Below, piece by piece: positions 1 to 9,734 of a stretch of DNA of 64,000 bases. The position numbers and the translations under genes were made by a program. The stretch spans positions 62,001-126,000 of the forward strand of contig NZ_CANMMT010000007.1 in the NCBI RefSeq assembly GCF_947499065.1, read 5' to 3'. The notes below the pieces were generated by a model, which was not told the origin of the DNA, ran no database searches, and saw nothing but the letters and a program-made list of their open reading frames with translations. The number at the start of each line of letters is the position of its first letter. Positions within the stretch are counted from its first letter, which is position 1. The DNA is from an uncultured Tenacibaculum sp. (GTDB taxonomy: Bacteria > Bacteroidota > Bacteroidia > Flavobacteriales > Flavobacteriaceae).

Positions 1-161
1 ATAAATGTTTAGTTGTTTATAGGACTATAAAAGACTTGTTTTTTTGATTAATAATCAATTAAAATTGATGTTTGTAGTTTTTTATTCTTTATTTTGTTGA
101 ATAATTAGTTTTTATAATGGTTTTTTAAAATTGATAAGTTTAAAAAACGTAAATTTTTCAG

Positions 162-623
162 ATGAAATTAGATCAAATTGATAAAAAGCTTTTAGAATTA
201 CTTCAAAAAGATAGTAAGCAAACTACTAAACAGCTTTCATTAGAATTAGGATTATCGGTAACGGCAGTATATGAACGTATAAAAAAGCTAGAAAGAAGTG
301 AGATAATTACTCAATATGTAGCTTTGATTAATAAAAACAAAGTAGGGAAGTCTTTCTTAGTTTTTTGTCATATTAAATTAGAAAAACATGCGAAGGAGTA
401 TATTGCTGCTTTTGAAAGAGAAATTAATAAATTAGATGAAGTAGCTGAGTGTTTTCATGTAAGTGGCGACTATGACTATATTTTAAAAATTTATGTCAAG
501 GACATGGATGAATATCGTGAGTTTATGGTGAATAAACTTACTGCGTTAAAACATATTGGTAGTACTCATAGTACATTCACTATTGGAGAAGTTAAAAGTT
601 CTAATATAATATCATTATTATAA
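162..623 (+). CDS. Lrp/AsnC-family transcriptional regulator
   Basis: 153 residues, the usual Lrp/AsnC length. An N-terminal helix-turn-helix (about residues 4-60, starting MKLDQIDKKLLELLQ) is followed by a RAM-type ligand/oligomerisation domain (about 65-145) with the typical GDYDYILKI strand. Members bind DNA as dimers to octamers and sense amino acids or related metabolites. The gene stands alone and converges on the gene at 665, with a shared palindromic terminator between them. Its natural target may lie left of the window, because Lrp genes are often divergent from what they control. A second Lrp (62071-62559) is a clear paralogue. Family is certain; ligand unknown. Confidence 0.93.
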   Translation: MKLDQIDKKLLELLQKDSKQTTKQLSLELGLSVTAVYERIKKLERSEIITQYVALINKNKVGKSFLVFCHIKLEKHAKEYIAAFEREINKLDEVAECFHVSGDYDYILKIYVKDMDEYREFMVNKLTALKHIGSTHSTFTIGEVKSSNIISLL

Positions 624-660
624 AAAAAAACGAACGATTAATTAATCGTTCGTTTTTTTT
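623..660. terminator. Bidirectional intrinsic terminator
   Basis: A perfect 22-nt palindrome (631-652, cgaacgattaa and its complement) is flanked by an A-run on the left and a T-run on the right. It can therefore terminate both the Lrp gene and the convergent gene ending at 665. Confidence 0.85.
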
Positions 661-664
661 TAAT

Positions 665-2638
665 TTAAGACTTTGCTTTTTTAACTAGCACAATTTTTTC
701 AGTTTGTTTTTCAATAAGTTGTTTATAAAAAGATCTTAAAGCACTATAATGTTGAGGAGCTATTATATTAGTGTTTATTTGTAATAGCGATGAAAGTTTT
801 ATTTTATTTCCAAGTACAACAACCTTGTATTTAAATACTCCTAAATTCTCAGGAAGTCCTATAGCTGTTTCTTTTGGGAAAGATTCAACAACATATCCTT
901 CAGGTATTGTAATTGATGTTGTAAAATTATCTAGCCAAGGCATTCCATAATCAACAGGGAAATTTCTTTCTTCAGACTTAAAAGGATTCTCAGTCATAGC
1001 TAAAAAGAATAAAGGAGTAAAATATAACTTATTGTTAATTTCTTCAATATGACTATCTCCAGTGAATTTTACAGATTGTGAAATAGGTTTACCTAAGTTT
1101 TTTTTATTTAGGACTTTAAATTCATCAATTTCTATGTTGTATTTTTCTTCTAAACTAGTTATTCTATCTTCATCTTTTATTAAATTGTTTTTTTGACGAT
1201 AAAACATAGCTGCATGTCCCGTTAAAGATTTACGAAACATCCCTTCGATACTTCCTGTATCGTCTATCTTAACATATAAAATGTTATTTTCTTTAGTAGG
1301 GGTAGATGGTACTAGATTAATTTGACTAGAATAACCGTCTTTGAAAATTTCTCTACCATACCAGTTTAATGTTCTATAAGGAAGTATGTTTGGATAAGAG
1401 TAGTTTTCAGTAGCATCTAATAAAATATATTTTCCGTTCGATAAATTTACTTTAGTAATAACATAGTCAAAACCATTAAGAGTAGGATATAAAGGTATTC
1501 CATTACTTTTTGTGCTGACTAAAACTGGATTTGCATTTATACCAGCAAAACGTAGCATAGATGTTAACATAAGGTTTATTTCTGCAGAATTACCTACTCC
1601 TTCTTTATAAGCTTCTTTAACTCCTAAGTCAGTATATTTACCTGTAAAATTATTCCAGTTTACTTTTGATTTTACATGTAGGTATATATTTGAAATTTTT
1701 TCTAACTCATTTTTTGAATTGCTAAGGATTTTTTCTAAATCCTTTTTGTAGTAATTACTTTTTTCTAATTCACCACCAAAATAAGAAGATTTAAAAATTG
1801 TTTTACATACATCATTCCATGTAATAGCGTAACTTTTATATTTAGATCTAGGGAATATTGTTCCTGAAAGTTCAAATTTTACACCTCCTCTGTAGTTATT
1901 TATGTATCCAGAGAAAGGTTCATTGCTTTTTATATTAGGGACATTTTTTTTGTTGAATGAGTAAATTTCTGAAGTGTAATCTAAAATATTATTGTAACCA
2001 AAATCGATTTTATCTCTTTTTGATGATTTAACTAGAGGAATATTGTAGTAACCTTTTGATGTTTTATTAAATATAAAATACTCAGGAATTTCTATTTTAC
2101 AACTTAGTTCTTTAACTGGGATGCTGTATTGAAAATTTAAAGTTTTAATTATCCATCTAGGAGATATTAAAGTGTATTTTAAATCTATGATTGCTCCTTC
2201 TTTTATATTGGGTAGTGTAATCTTTTTTTGACTTGTATATTTATTTATTTTTTCATCAAAAATATCTTTTTTCTGTAGTTTGTATTTTACAGTTTTACCG
2301 TTTTCAATTACAAAAGTATATGCTTTAATTGAGGAAACTTCCTCTTTTTCACCTGATTTAGGTTTATAATAGCTTATTTTTTTATTAGCATATTTAAAAC
2401 CTTCTTTATTGTATATTTTAATTCTCTCATGGTATTCTGTAATTACCATAAAGCCTTTGCTTTGATCATATGTAAAATATGTCCTTCTTTTTTTTAACAG
2501 ATAGGAAGCGTTAGCTGTAGAATCTAAAGGATAAAACTTTTCTTCTAATTCTTCTTTGGAGACTTTCCCAAATTTTATTTTTTGTGCTACCGTAGTTAGC
2601 GATAACATCAATGTTAGGATAAACAGTGTTTTTTTCAT
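665..2638 (-). CDS. Secreted DUF3857/transglutaminase-like protein, active site lost
   Basis: 657 residues with an N-terminal signal peptide (MKKTLFILTLMLSLTTVAQ). A DUF3857-type beta domain (about 40-290) precedes a transglutaminase-like fold (about 300-430) and a C-terminal beta domain. Where active relatives have a Cys in a G-D-C-K-G context, this one has GVGNSAEINL (near residue 348), and the expected His segment reads GFDYVITKV. Cys and His both appear missing, so it is probably a non-catalytic relative. It lies 7 nt downstream of the neighbouring DUF3857 gene on the same strand, which keeps its triad; the two are probably co-transcribed and may form an enzyme/pseudoenzyme pair. Substrate unknown. 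Confidence 0.8.
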   Translation of the reverse strand: MKKTLFILTLMLSLTTVAQKIKFGKVSKEELEEKFYPLDSTANASYLLKKRRTYFTYDQSKGFMVITEYHERIKIYNKEGFKYANKKISYYKPKSGEKEEVSSIKAYTFVIENGKTVKYKLQKKDIFDEKINKYTSQKKITLPNIKEGAIIDLKYTLISPRWIIKTLNFQYSIPVKELSCKIEIPEYFIFNKTSKGYYNIPLVKSSKRDKIDFGYNNILDYTSEIYSFNKKNVPNIKSNEPFSGYINNYRGGVKFELSGTIFPRSKYKSYAITWNDVCKTIFKSSYFGGELEKSNYYKKDLEKILSNSKNELEKISNIYLHVKSKVNWNNFTGKYTDLGVKEAYKEGVGNSAEINLMLTSMLRFAGINANPVLVSTKSNGIPLYPTLNGFDYVITKVNLSNGKYILLDATENYSYPNILPYRTLNWYGREIFKDGYSSQINLVPSTPTKENNILYVKIDDTGSIEGMFRKSLTGHAAMFYRQKNNLIKDEDRITSLEEKYNIEIDEFKVLNKKNLGKPISQSVKFTGDSHIEEINNKLYFTPLFFLAMTENPFKSEERNFPVDYGMPWLDNFTTSITIPEGYVVESFPKETAIGLPENLGVFKYKVVVLGNKIKLSSLLQINTNIIAPQHYSALRSFYKQLIEKQTEKIVLVKKAKS

Positions 2639-2645
2639 AGTGTTT

Positions 2646-4556
2646 TTATTTTTTTAGTAATTCAGTTCTTAAATTATCGAGTTTAGTAACTTTTTTTCTA
2701 AACTTTCTATAGGCTTTATAATCTTCTTTTGGATGAACTCCTTTTTTAAGCGAAAACTCTCTGATGTATTTAAAAGAAGTTTCATTAATTTTTTCTAATG
2801 TTAGTTTGTAGGTTCCAAACTTATTGTCAATACTTTTATTGTCGGGTAAATTTGTAATAGAATAGCCTTTAGGAATCTTAAATATAAATTCATCTTTATC
2901 GGTAAACCCTCTTTCTATGTTTAAAGGTCTTTGTCTTTTTCTGTATTTTTTTGGTACTCCAGTAATTCTATTGAATACGTTAAGTTTAAATAAATAACTG
3001 CTATCTCTTAGGGTTGCGAATTTTTCAATTTTAATATTTACTTTTTCTGTAAATTCAATTTTGTCTTTATCATTTGTATGTTTTATACTTTCAATTTCTA
3101 AATTGTTGTTATAATCCCATACATTAGAAATGTAGTACTTTTTTAGTTTTTTATGAGGATAATTCTCAATACTGTATTTGTCGCTATACTGAGTACCATA
3201 AGATTTTCTTGTTACAGAAGCATTTATGTTTCCATTATCTAATAAATTGATATTGGCCTTAATCGTTTGTAGATTGTTTTCGTTAATATAGGCAGGAGTT
3301 CTTTTAATAATTCCACCTTGAGGAGTAACTACTAAAACATCTCTATCATCAGTAAAATCTCCTAAAAATCCAAAAGGATTTGTTTGACTCGTACATTCTA
3401 GCCAGATATCATTTCCTTCATTGGGGATATTTAATATCATATGATTTCCTTGAAGAGCTGTGAAATCTTTATCTATATTTTTATATTTTTGAGCATACAC
3501 AATTGTATGGTATGATTTAACGCCTACAACATCTAAAAGAGCTTTTGTATAGTTTGTTAAACCTTTACAATCTCCATAACTTACTTCATCAACTTTATTT
3601 GCAGCAATTGGTTCCCAGCCTCCAATATCTACTTGTACACTTATATATCTAGTTTTGTTTTGAACATAGTTATAAATGATTTTTGCTTTTTCAATAGGAG
3701 AGTCTACACCTTTAACTAAGTTTTTTACTTTTTCTATTGTAGCTGGTGATAACTGATTTCTATCTACTATTAATTTATTGTACATCCAGCTACCAAATTC
3801 TTTCCAGTTTTCAGCTTTACCAGTAATACCCTTTAAACTAAATTGGTTGAATGAAACGGAAAGGTTAGGTGAAAAATCGTCAAAATTAACGGTATACCTT
3901 TCGTACTTTATAGGTTTTTGGTTGGTTAACGTATATTTTAAATTAAACTCACTTGAGGTATTTTCAATAGGGTACCCTTCAAAATTTTTTTCTCTTTTCC
4001 TAAAAGGAATGTTTTTAGGGTTATTTAATTGATAAATGTTCTTTTCAATAGCCAAATTATAACTTTGAATAGGAAACCATCTCGGTATAAAACCTGTTGA
4101 TGAGTTTTTGTATTCAGATTCAAAAACTACGGTATAAGGATAAGATGTGGGTGTGTATTCTAAAAACTTTACTCTTGAATCAGAATATAAAGTTCCTCCA
4201 TCAATGGCACTAACATCTTGGAAGTCATTTTTAGAGTATTTCTTAATCTTATTTCCTAAGTTATCATAAATAATCGCTGTTAGCTTAGATATCTTAGTGT
4301 CTTCATTATAGTTTTTATAGGCATTTACATATGCTTTTCCATATTTATTAAGAACGGTAACTGTTCTTTTTTCTTTAACTACCATTTCATCAATAGCCAA
4401 AACATTTACTGTAATTTCATTATGTCTAATTACAGCATTGGCATTTTCTTTTAACTCAATAGGGATAAGTAAGGAAGAGAGTTGTGTGTTCTGAGAGAGG
4501 AGGTTAGTACATAGCAATAGCGCTATCATTACGATAGCGTAACCTGTTTTTTTCAT
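2646..4556 (-). CDS. Secreted DUF3857 and transglutaminase-like protein
   Basis: 636 residues with a signal peptide (about 1-21). An N-terminal DUF3857 beta domain is followed by a transglutaminase/protease-like core. The triad is visible: Cys in YGDCKGLTNY (near 327), His in QGNHMILNIP (near 372) and the acidic WLECTSQ segment. A C-terminal DUF2569/DUF3858-like beta domain ends the protein. Such proteins are common in Bacteroidota and are taken to be periplasmic or surface peptidases or cross-linkers; no substrate can be named. It is the first gene of the leftward pair with 665-2638. Confidence 0.85.
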   Translation of the reverse strand: MKKTGYAIVMIALLLCTNLLSQNTQLSSLLIPIELKENANAVIRHNEITVNVLAIDEMVVKEKRTVTVLNKYGKAYVNAYKNYNEDTKISKLTAIIYDNLGNKIKKYSKNDFQDVSAIDGGTLYSDSRVKFLEYTPTSYPYTVVFESEYKNSSTGFIPRWFPIQSYNLAIEKNIYQLNNPKNIPFRKREKNFEGYPIENTSSEFNLKYTLTNQKPIKYERYTVNFDDFSPNLSVSFNQFSLKGITGKAENWKEFGSWMYNKLIVDRNQLSPATIEKVKNLVKGVDSPIEKAKIIYNYVQNKTRYISVQVDIGGWEPIAANKVDEVSYGDCKGLTNYTKALLDVVGVKSYHTIVYAQKYKNIDKDFTALQGNHMILNIPNEGNDIWLECTSQTNPFGFLGDFTDDRDVLVVTPQGGIIKRTPAYINENNLQTIKANINLLDNGNINASVTRKSYGTQYSDKYSIENYPHKKLKKYYISNVWDYNNNLEIESIKHTNDKDKIEFTEKVNIKIEKFATLRDSSYLFKLNVFNRITGVPKKYRKRQRPLNIERGFTDKDEFIFKIPKGYSITNLPDNKSIDNKFGTYKLTLEKINETSFKYIREFSLKKGVHPKEDYKAYRKFRKKVTKLDNLRTELLKK

Positions 4557-4624
4557 GCAATTATTTTTTGATTAACTAGTAAACAAAGGTAGAAAAAAGG
4601 ATTAAAAATTAAATAACAAATTAA

Positions 4625-5725
4625 TTATAATATTTCTTGTTGATTTTTATAAAAAGAATCAGCCTGTAATTTTAATAAATTACGAGCCATTTTCTGTTTG
4701 TAATTATAAATTTCTTCTTCTGTTTTTAAATCAGAATAAATTTTATTGTTAAGGTCAATATCTGTTTGTAAAATAGCTTCTCTTTGATGAACTTGTTGTT
4801 GTATCCATGTTCTTACAAGTGATTCTTGATTTTCTAACTTAAAATCGTATTCTCCTTTTGGACTTATTAATTTTGAAAATATAGGAGCAGTTTCTATGGC
4901 AAGAAATAACAAGAAAATAAAGAAAGAAGGTAGCCAAGGTAATTTATTTAAAGCATTTATCCTTGCCATTAAACCATCAAAGCTAGAAATAATAGGTTGT
5001 GTTTGTGTTTCTCTTAATTTCTGTTTTTCAAGTAAATCGGCAATAGTATTTTCTTTTTGGCTAATCTTTTCAGAATTTACTTTTTTTAATTCGTTTAATT
5101 CGGCCAACGAAGCATCGTGTTTCTCTCTTTTTTCTTTGTATACAGGACCTTTTCCTAAGAGTTTAGTGCCTTTTCTTCCTTCAGCTTCTGCTATGTAAGT
5201 TTCATATAAAGCGTCAGTTTCTTTTTGTTTTTCTATAACTTCAGTTTTTAAAGCTTCTATGTCTTCTTTTATTTTGTTAATCTCAGGAGTAAATTGCTGT
5301 GCTATTTGAGTTTTGTTGTCTAAAGTCATTTGATTTTTTTCAGTCAATAAAACTTGATTTATCTCCTTTTCAAATATTTTTAACTCTAAAGGTTTAGATA
5401 TTACCATAGCAATAATGAGTGCCAATAATAAACGAGGAATTACTTGTAGAATTTCTTGGCGTTTAGAATCTCTCTTTTTTATAGTAGAAACTATGAAACG
5501 ATCTAAGTTGAAAATTAATAGTCCCCAAAGAAAACCAAAAAAGATTGATGAATATATATTGTCAAATACAGTGTATAAGGCATAACTACAAGCTATGGTA
5601 GCCATAAGAGCAGTAAAAAAAACTGTAGCGCCAATTCCAGCGTACTTGTTTTGTTCTCCGTTGGAGCAATCATTAATTAAATTCTGATCCACACCAGAGC
5701 ATAAGAGGAAAAAATCTTTGATCAT
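4625..5725 (-). CDS. DUF4407 membrane protein with coiled coil
   Basis: The start is taken at ATG 5725 (MIKDFFLLCSGVD); the frame stays open a few codons further but only with a TTG. 366 residues: three membrane segments near the N-terminus (about 35-60, 60-80, 95-115), a long Lys/Glu-rich coiled coil (about 125-250), and a last membrane segment (about 270-290). This is the DUF4407 pattern, a family frequent in Flavobacteriia with unknown function. It stands alone, 80 nt downstream of the M56 gene's terminator region, on the same strand. Confidence 0.85.
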   Translation of the reverse strand: MIKDFFLLCSGVDQNLINDCSNGEQNKYAGIGATVFFTALMATIACSYALYTVFDNIYSSIFFGFLWGLLIFNLDRFIVSTIKKRDSKRQEILQVIPRLLLALIIAMVISKPLELKIFEKEINQVLLTEKNQMTLDNKTQIAQQFTPEINKIKEDIEALKTEVIEKQKETDALYETYIAEAEGRKGTKLLGKGPVYKEKREKHDASLAELNELKKVNSEKISQKENTIADLLEKQKLRETQTQPIISSFDGLMARINALNKLPWLPSFFIFLLFLAIETAPIFSKLISPKGEYDFKLENQESLVRTWIQQQVHQREAILQTDIDLNNKIYSDLKTEEEIYNYKQKMARNLLKLQADSFYKNQQEIL

Positions 5726-5774
5726 GAATATAAGCTTATACAATAAGAACGATAGTTTTAAAATAATGTTACAA

Positions 5775-5800
5775 AAAAGCCTCAGATATTGAGGCTTTTA
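5775..5800 (-). terminator. Intrinsic terminator after the M56 gene
   Basis: A hairpin gcctca/tgaggc (5779-5784 with 5790-5795) is followed, reading leftward, by a run of T. It lies 20 nt past the stop of the M56 gene. Confidence 0.75.
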
Positions 5801-5817
5801 ACATAATTTTAAATTGA

Positions 5818-7842
5818 TTATTTTCTAGTAACGTAGATTGAATTGTTACCTTCTTTGTCTCTTTTTACATGTATCGTTGCAATATTGTTTTTATTTATTT
5901 TATTATACGCCTCTAAAGAAATAAGTTTGTTATCTAAATAATAACTGATTTTTTTAGTATTCCCTTTAGGTAATTTTAAAATCTGCTCATTAGTTAGTTT
6001 ATTAATTTTATCGATACTAACAGTTTTTTGAGAAGCCATATGCTTCTTAGTAGCAAATTCAATTACTTTTTTATTATTTACATCTTTAGTCCAAACACTT
6101 AACTCTTTATTGTTTTTAGTTATCGATATTGCTTTTCTGTGATTAATTTTTTTACCATTAAAGTAAAACGTTGCGTTAGGATATTTAAATGTTAACTCAG
6201 AGGCAGACATAGGTGGTGGTGGCGGCGGTATATTACTAGCACTACCTTTTTTAGATTTAGGATGAGGTGGTGGTGGAATATTAGAAACGTCTCCTTTTTT
6301 TATAATTGGTGAATGTGGAGAAGGTATGCTACTCTCACTACCTTTCTTTACCTTTATAGATAGAGGAACTGGAGGTGGAGGAATGTTTGAAATTTCTCCC
6401 TTTTTTACAACTGGCGATGGAGGCGGAGGTGGTATTAAACCATTATTTTGTTTTTTCCACTTATTGTAGTTTTTAATTACCTTTTTGTTTTGAGCATTAA
6501 AGTATGCGTGCGTACTTAATGAATATTGATAGGCCTGTGGAAATTTTTTACTACGAGCATTATTATGTACAAAACTTCCAGAGAAAGAGGCAAAATCAGT
6601 ATGGCTATACTTGTTTAAAACATCGTTTTTAACATGCTTTCCATTAATCCAAATAGCGTACTTACTACCGTCTTTTAATTTAGTGAATAAGCTTTTAGAA
6701 ACTTTTTTCTTTTTTAAAGTTAAAGGTGGAGGAGGAGGAAGCTGTCTTTTTTCTTCATCCGTTAACTCATGAAATTTTTTCGTTACTAGTTTTCCGTTTT
6801 TATCTTTTTTACGCACCACCATGTTATGATACATATACTCTTTTCGAGATGTTTCTTTTAAGGTGTCTCTTTTTATAAGGTACATTTTTTCTTTAATATC
6901 CTTTTGAGTTGAAGTTGGTTGTAAAGGAATAGCATTAGGACTATCTTTAGTGATTTTAGAGTCTAAATAACTTTTGTTAGGAACCTTTGCTTCAACTCTT
7001 TCAGCAAAGAGAAATGCGAATCCTGCTAGTACTGGAATTACTGCCAGTTTTTTTAACAAGATTTTACTACGTGAACTTTGTTTAGTCATCATAAGTAATC
7101 TTTTTTTAGTTAATAAATAATTCAAATTACTGGCCAAGTAATATTCATTGTTCCAAGCAGTTTTATTCAATAATAAATATTGATAGCTGGAAATGTTTTT
7201 ATGATTTTTGATAACCTTTGTATCGGCTAAAAATTCGTGATTTAATTGAATTGATTTCTTTAAGAAATAGAAGATTGGATTAAACCAAAAAACTATTTTT
7301 AAAAATTCAATAAGTAATACATCAAACGTGTGTTTTTGGGTAACGTGGGTTAACTCGTGTGTTAATAATTCTTCTTCAATTTTTTGAGAATTATATTCTT
7401 CAATGTTTATAAAAATATAGTTCCAAAAAGTGTGTGGTGTAATTGCATCATTTACTAAAACAAGAATTGCTTTTTTATGTTTTATTTTTAGATTTTTTCT
7501 AATTTTTAGAAGAATAGAAAATAAATTATTCAGAAAACGTATTAACAATAAACTTGAAATTATTACCGAAAAAGTTAAAAAATAGAATAAGTAATCTATG
7601 GGTTTATAATTAGTTTCAGTAATATCTATAATAAAAGGTTGATTGCTAGCTTCTGTGGTTTCTATTAGTTCCATTGGAACTTCTATATAAATAACAAATA
7701 AAGGAGCTATAAAAGAAAATAGAATGCTACCTAATAAATAGAAGCGATTAAAATGATGCATTTTTTCGCGTTCTAATACCAAATGATAAAAGAGCAGTAG
7801 CAGTGCTAAGCAAATACCAGATTTAATTAAATAGCTTACCAT
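5818..7842 (-). CDS. M56-family (BlaR1/MecR1-like) membrane metallopeptidase with Pro-rich repeats
   Basis: 674 residues. Membrane helices near 5-20, 38-55, 85-105 and 260-280 surround a cytosolic zincin with HELTHVTQKH (near 163) and the downstream NHEFLAD motif, as in BlaR1-type sensors that inactivate a BlaI repressor. The part after the last helix should be periplasmic. It is unusually long and carries about five copies of a unit like KKG-x-x-SNIPPPPxP (about 470-560), each rich in proline and separated by about 19 residues. The start codon overlaps the stop of the BlaI gene by one base (TAATG), so the two are translationally coupled. Signal sensed is unknown; no beta-lactamase sits beside it. 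Confidence 0.88.
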   Translation of the reverse strand: MVSYLIKSGICLALLLLFYHLVLEREKMHHFNRFYLLGSILFSFIAPLFVIYIEVPMELIETTEASNQPFIIDITETNYKPIDYLFYFLTFSVIISSLLLIRFLNNLFSILLKIRKNLKIKHKKAILVLVNDAITPHTFWNYIFINIEEYNSQKIEEELLTHELTHVTQKHTFDVLLIEFLKIVFWFNPIFYFLKKSIQLNHEFLADTKVIKNHKNISSYQYLLLNKTAWNNEYYLASNLNYLLTKKRLLMMTKQSSRSKILLKKLAVIPVLAGFAFLFAERVEAKVPNKSYLDSKITKDSPNAIPLQPTSTQKDIKEKMYLIKRDTLKETSRKEYMYHNMVVRKKDKNGKLVTKKFHELTDEEKRQLPPPPPLTLKKKKVSKSLFTKLKDGSKYAIWINGKHVKNDVLNKYSHTDFASFSGSFVHNNARSKKFPQAYQYSLSTHAYFNAQNKKVIKNYNKWKKQNNGLIPPPPPSPVVKKGEISNIPPPPVPLSIKVKKGSESSIPSPHSPIIKKGDVSNIPPPPHPKSKKGSASNIPPPPPPMSASELTFKYPNATFYFNGKKINHRKAISITKNNKELSVWTKDVNNKKVIEFATKKHMASQKTVSIDKINKLTNEQILKLPKGNTKKISYYLDNKLISLEAYNKINKNNIATIHVKRDKEGNNSIYVTRK

Positions 7843-8210
7843 TATTGTTGTTTTTTAATTTGACTATCAATAATATTTTTCAATTCTTCAAGTTCTGTAA
7901 TCGATAAATCAGTTTCAGCTGTAAAAAACGATGCAAATTGACTAGCAGAATTGTTAAAGAAGTTTTTAATTAAGCCATTAACGTGTTTAGAAAAGTAATC
8001 TGACTTTTTAACCTTAGGATAGTATTCCCTCGATTTTCCAAAAAGTTTATAATCAATAAAACCTTTGTCCTTCATCCTTTTTAATAAAGTAGCCACTGTT
8101 GTGGTTGCTGGTTTAGGTTCTGGAAACTCAGCCAACAAATCTTTCATAAAAGCTTTGTCTAGTTTCCATAACAATTGCATTACTTGTTCTTCGGTTTTCG
8201 ATAATTGCAT
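7842..8210 (-). CDS. BlaI/MecI/CopY-family repressor
   Basis: 122 residues with a winged helix (MQLSKTEEQVMQLLWKLDKA onwards) including the family stretch PATTTVATLLKRMKDKGFID, and a C-terminal dimerisation helix where the partner protease normally cuts. It is the first gene of the BlaI-M56 pair. Two near-identical palindromes immediately upstream are very likely its own operators, giving autorepression relieved by the M56 protease. The downstream regulon beyond this pair is not visible. Confidence 0.92.
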   Translation of the reverse strand: MQLSKTEEQVMQLLWKLDKAFMKDLLAEFPEPKPATTTVATLLKRMKDKGFIDYKLFGKSREYYPKVKKSDYFSKHVNGLIKNFFNNSASQFASFFTAETDLSITELEELKNIIDSQIKKQQ

Positions 8211-8230
8211 CTCTACATGTTTAGAATTAA

Positions 8231-8273
8231 CTCTACAAATGTAGAGATAAAAAATATATTCTACAAATGTAGA
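8231..8273. promoter_or_regulatory. Two BlaI-type operators
   Basis: The palindrome ctctacaaatgtagag (8231-8246) is repeated as tctacaaatgtaga (8260-8273), with centres about 28 bp apart. Both contain TACA-N2-TGTA, the hallmark of BlaI/MecI sites. They lie between the BlaI start and the divergent kinase gene, so they may influence both directions. Confidence 0.85.
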
Positions 8274-8377
8274 GATAAAATATTTTTATGTTAATAAGAT
8301 TCCTGTTAACGGTTAATACAAGGTTAACGGTCTGTTAATATGCGTTTTTACAAGAAGTTTACACTATTTTTGGGGTA

Positions 8378-9733
8378 ATGAAAGGAAGAATAAACATATT
8401 AATAACTGTGTCAATAATTGCTATTGTAACCTTATCTACAATACAATATTCATTAATAAAAAACACTTTTACGTTGCAACGTGACTTATTTTTTAATGAA
8501 GTAAAAAAGGATTTAGCATTTATAGAAACAGATGATAACCCGGATTGGGATACCAGATATTTAGTAAAACTTAAAAAAAATGCTCAAAGCTATAAAGAAG
8601 GAAAAATTACAAAGGGAGAATTGCTTGAAAGATTTTCTTTTCAAAGAGATAGTATAAATAAACAGTTTGTAGCTTACTTTGAAGAGAAAATAAGAACAAA
8701 GAAATTATTATTTCCTGTAGATTTTCAAAAAGAAATAACAACGGTTATTCTTTTAGGAAAAGTAAATGATACAATACTAAATAATGAATCGGTTTTATTA
8801 TATGGTAAAGAGCTAAATCCAAAAACACGTTTCTTTTATAATAAAAGTGACTGGGAAACTGTAAGTAAAACAGTTAATGAAGGCAGTGAAAAAAATAATA
8901 TTGGTTTTAAAATAAAAACCAGAAGCTATATAGATATTATAAATTGGAAGAGTGAAATCTTTAAACGCATGTTTTGGGTGCTTTTGCTAAGCTTTCTATC
9001 AATAATAGCAGTAATTGGGTTGTTTACTTATGCATTGTATAGCTTGGTAAAACAGAAAAAGAATGCAGATATAAAAACCGATTTTGTAAATAACATCACA
9101 CACGAATTAAAGACGCCTTTAGCAACTTTAAGTATTGCAACAAAAACATTGCAACAGAAAAATATAGCGGAGAATAAAGAAATGTTTCAATCGGTGGTTA
9201 ATACTATTAATAGGCAGCGTGTTCGATTGCAAAATTTAATAGATCAAGTGGTGAATAACTCACTAGGATTTGAACAAATAAACCTACATAAGGAAAAAGT
9301 CGTTCTTCAATATCATTTAAAAAACTTGATTGATGATTATAAAATTCAAAAGAAGGAAATAACTATCTCATTTGAATACTCTGAACCTGATATAAACTTG
9401 AATTTAGATGTTTTTCATTTTAATACAGCTATTTTAAATTTATTAGACAATGCTGTTAAATATGGAGGAGATACAATAGATATTAGGCTGAAAAATGAAA
9501 ATAACCATGGTGTATTAATAATAAAAGATAATGGTATTGGAATTGCGAAAAAGGATCACAGAAAAATATTTGATAAATTTTATAGAGTAAACAATACAAC
9601 CATACATAATGTAAAAGGTTTAGGCTTAGGACTGTATTATGTAAAGCAAATTGTAAAAGCACATCAAGGGGCTATTCAATTAGATAGCGGGTTAGAAAAA
9701 GGAACAACCATAACAATTAAAATTCCTGTGTAA
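8378..9733 (+). CDS. Sensor histidine kinase
   Basis: 451 residues. A first membrane helix (about 5-25), a sensor region of about 170 residues facing the periplasm, a second helix (about 200-222), then a HisKA/HATPase core. The H box is NNITHELKTPLATL, the N box NLLDNAVKYGG, G1 DNGIGIAKKD, G2 GLGLGLYYVK. It autophosphorylates on the H-box His and passes phosphate to the regulator encoded one base after its stop. The sensor region resembles no known ligand domain that I recognise. Divergent from the BlaI operon. Confidence 0.93.
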   Translation: MKGRINILITVSIIAIVTLSTIQYSLIKNTFTLQRDLFFNEVKKDLAFIETDDNPDWDTRYLVKLKKNAQSYKEGKITKGELLERFSFQRDSINKQFVAYFEEKIRTKKLLFPVDFQKEITTVILLGKVNDTILNNESVLLYGKELNPKTRFFYNKSDWETVSKTVNEGSEKNNIGFKIKTRSYIDIINWKSEIFKRMFWVLLLSFLSIIAVIGLFTYALYSLVKQKKNADIKTDFVNNITHELKTPLATLSIATKTLQQKNIAENKEMFQSVVNTINRQRVRLQNLIDQVVNNSLGFEQINLHKEKVVLQYHLKNLIDDYKIQKKEITISFEYSEPDINLNLDVFHFNTAILNLLDNAVKYGGDTIDIRLKNENNHGVLIIKDNGIGIAKKDHRKIFDKFYRVNNTTIHNVKGLGLGLYYVKQIVKAHQGAIQLDSGLEKGTTITIKIPV

Positions 9734-9734
9734 A

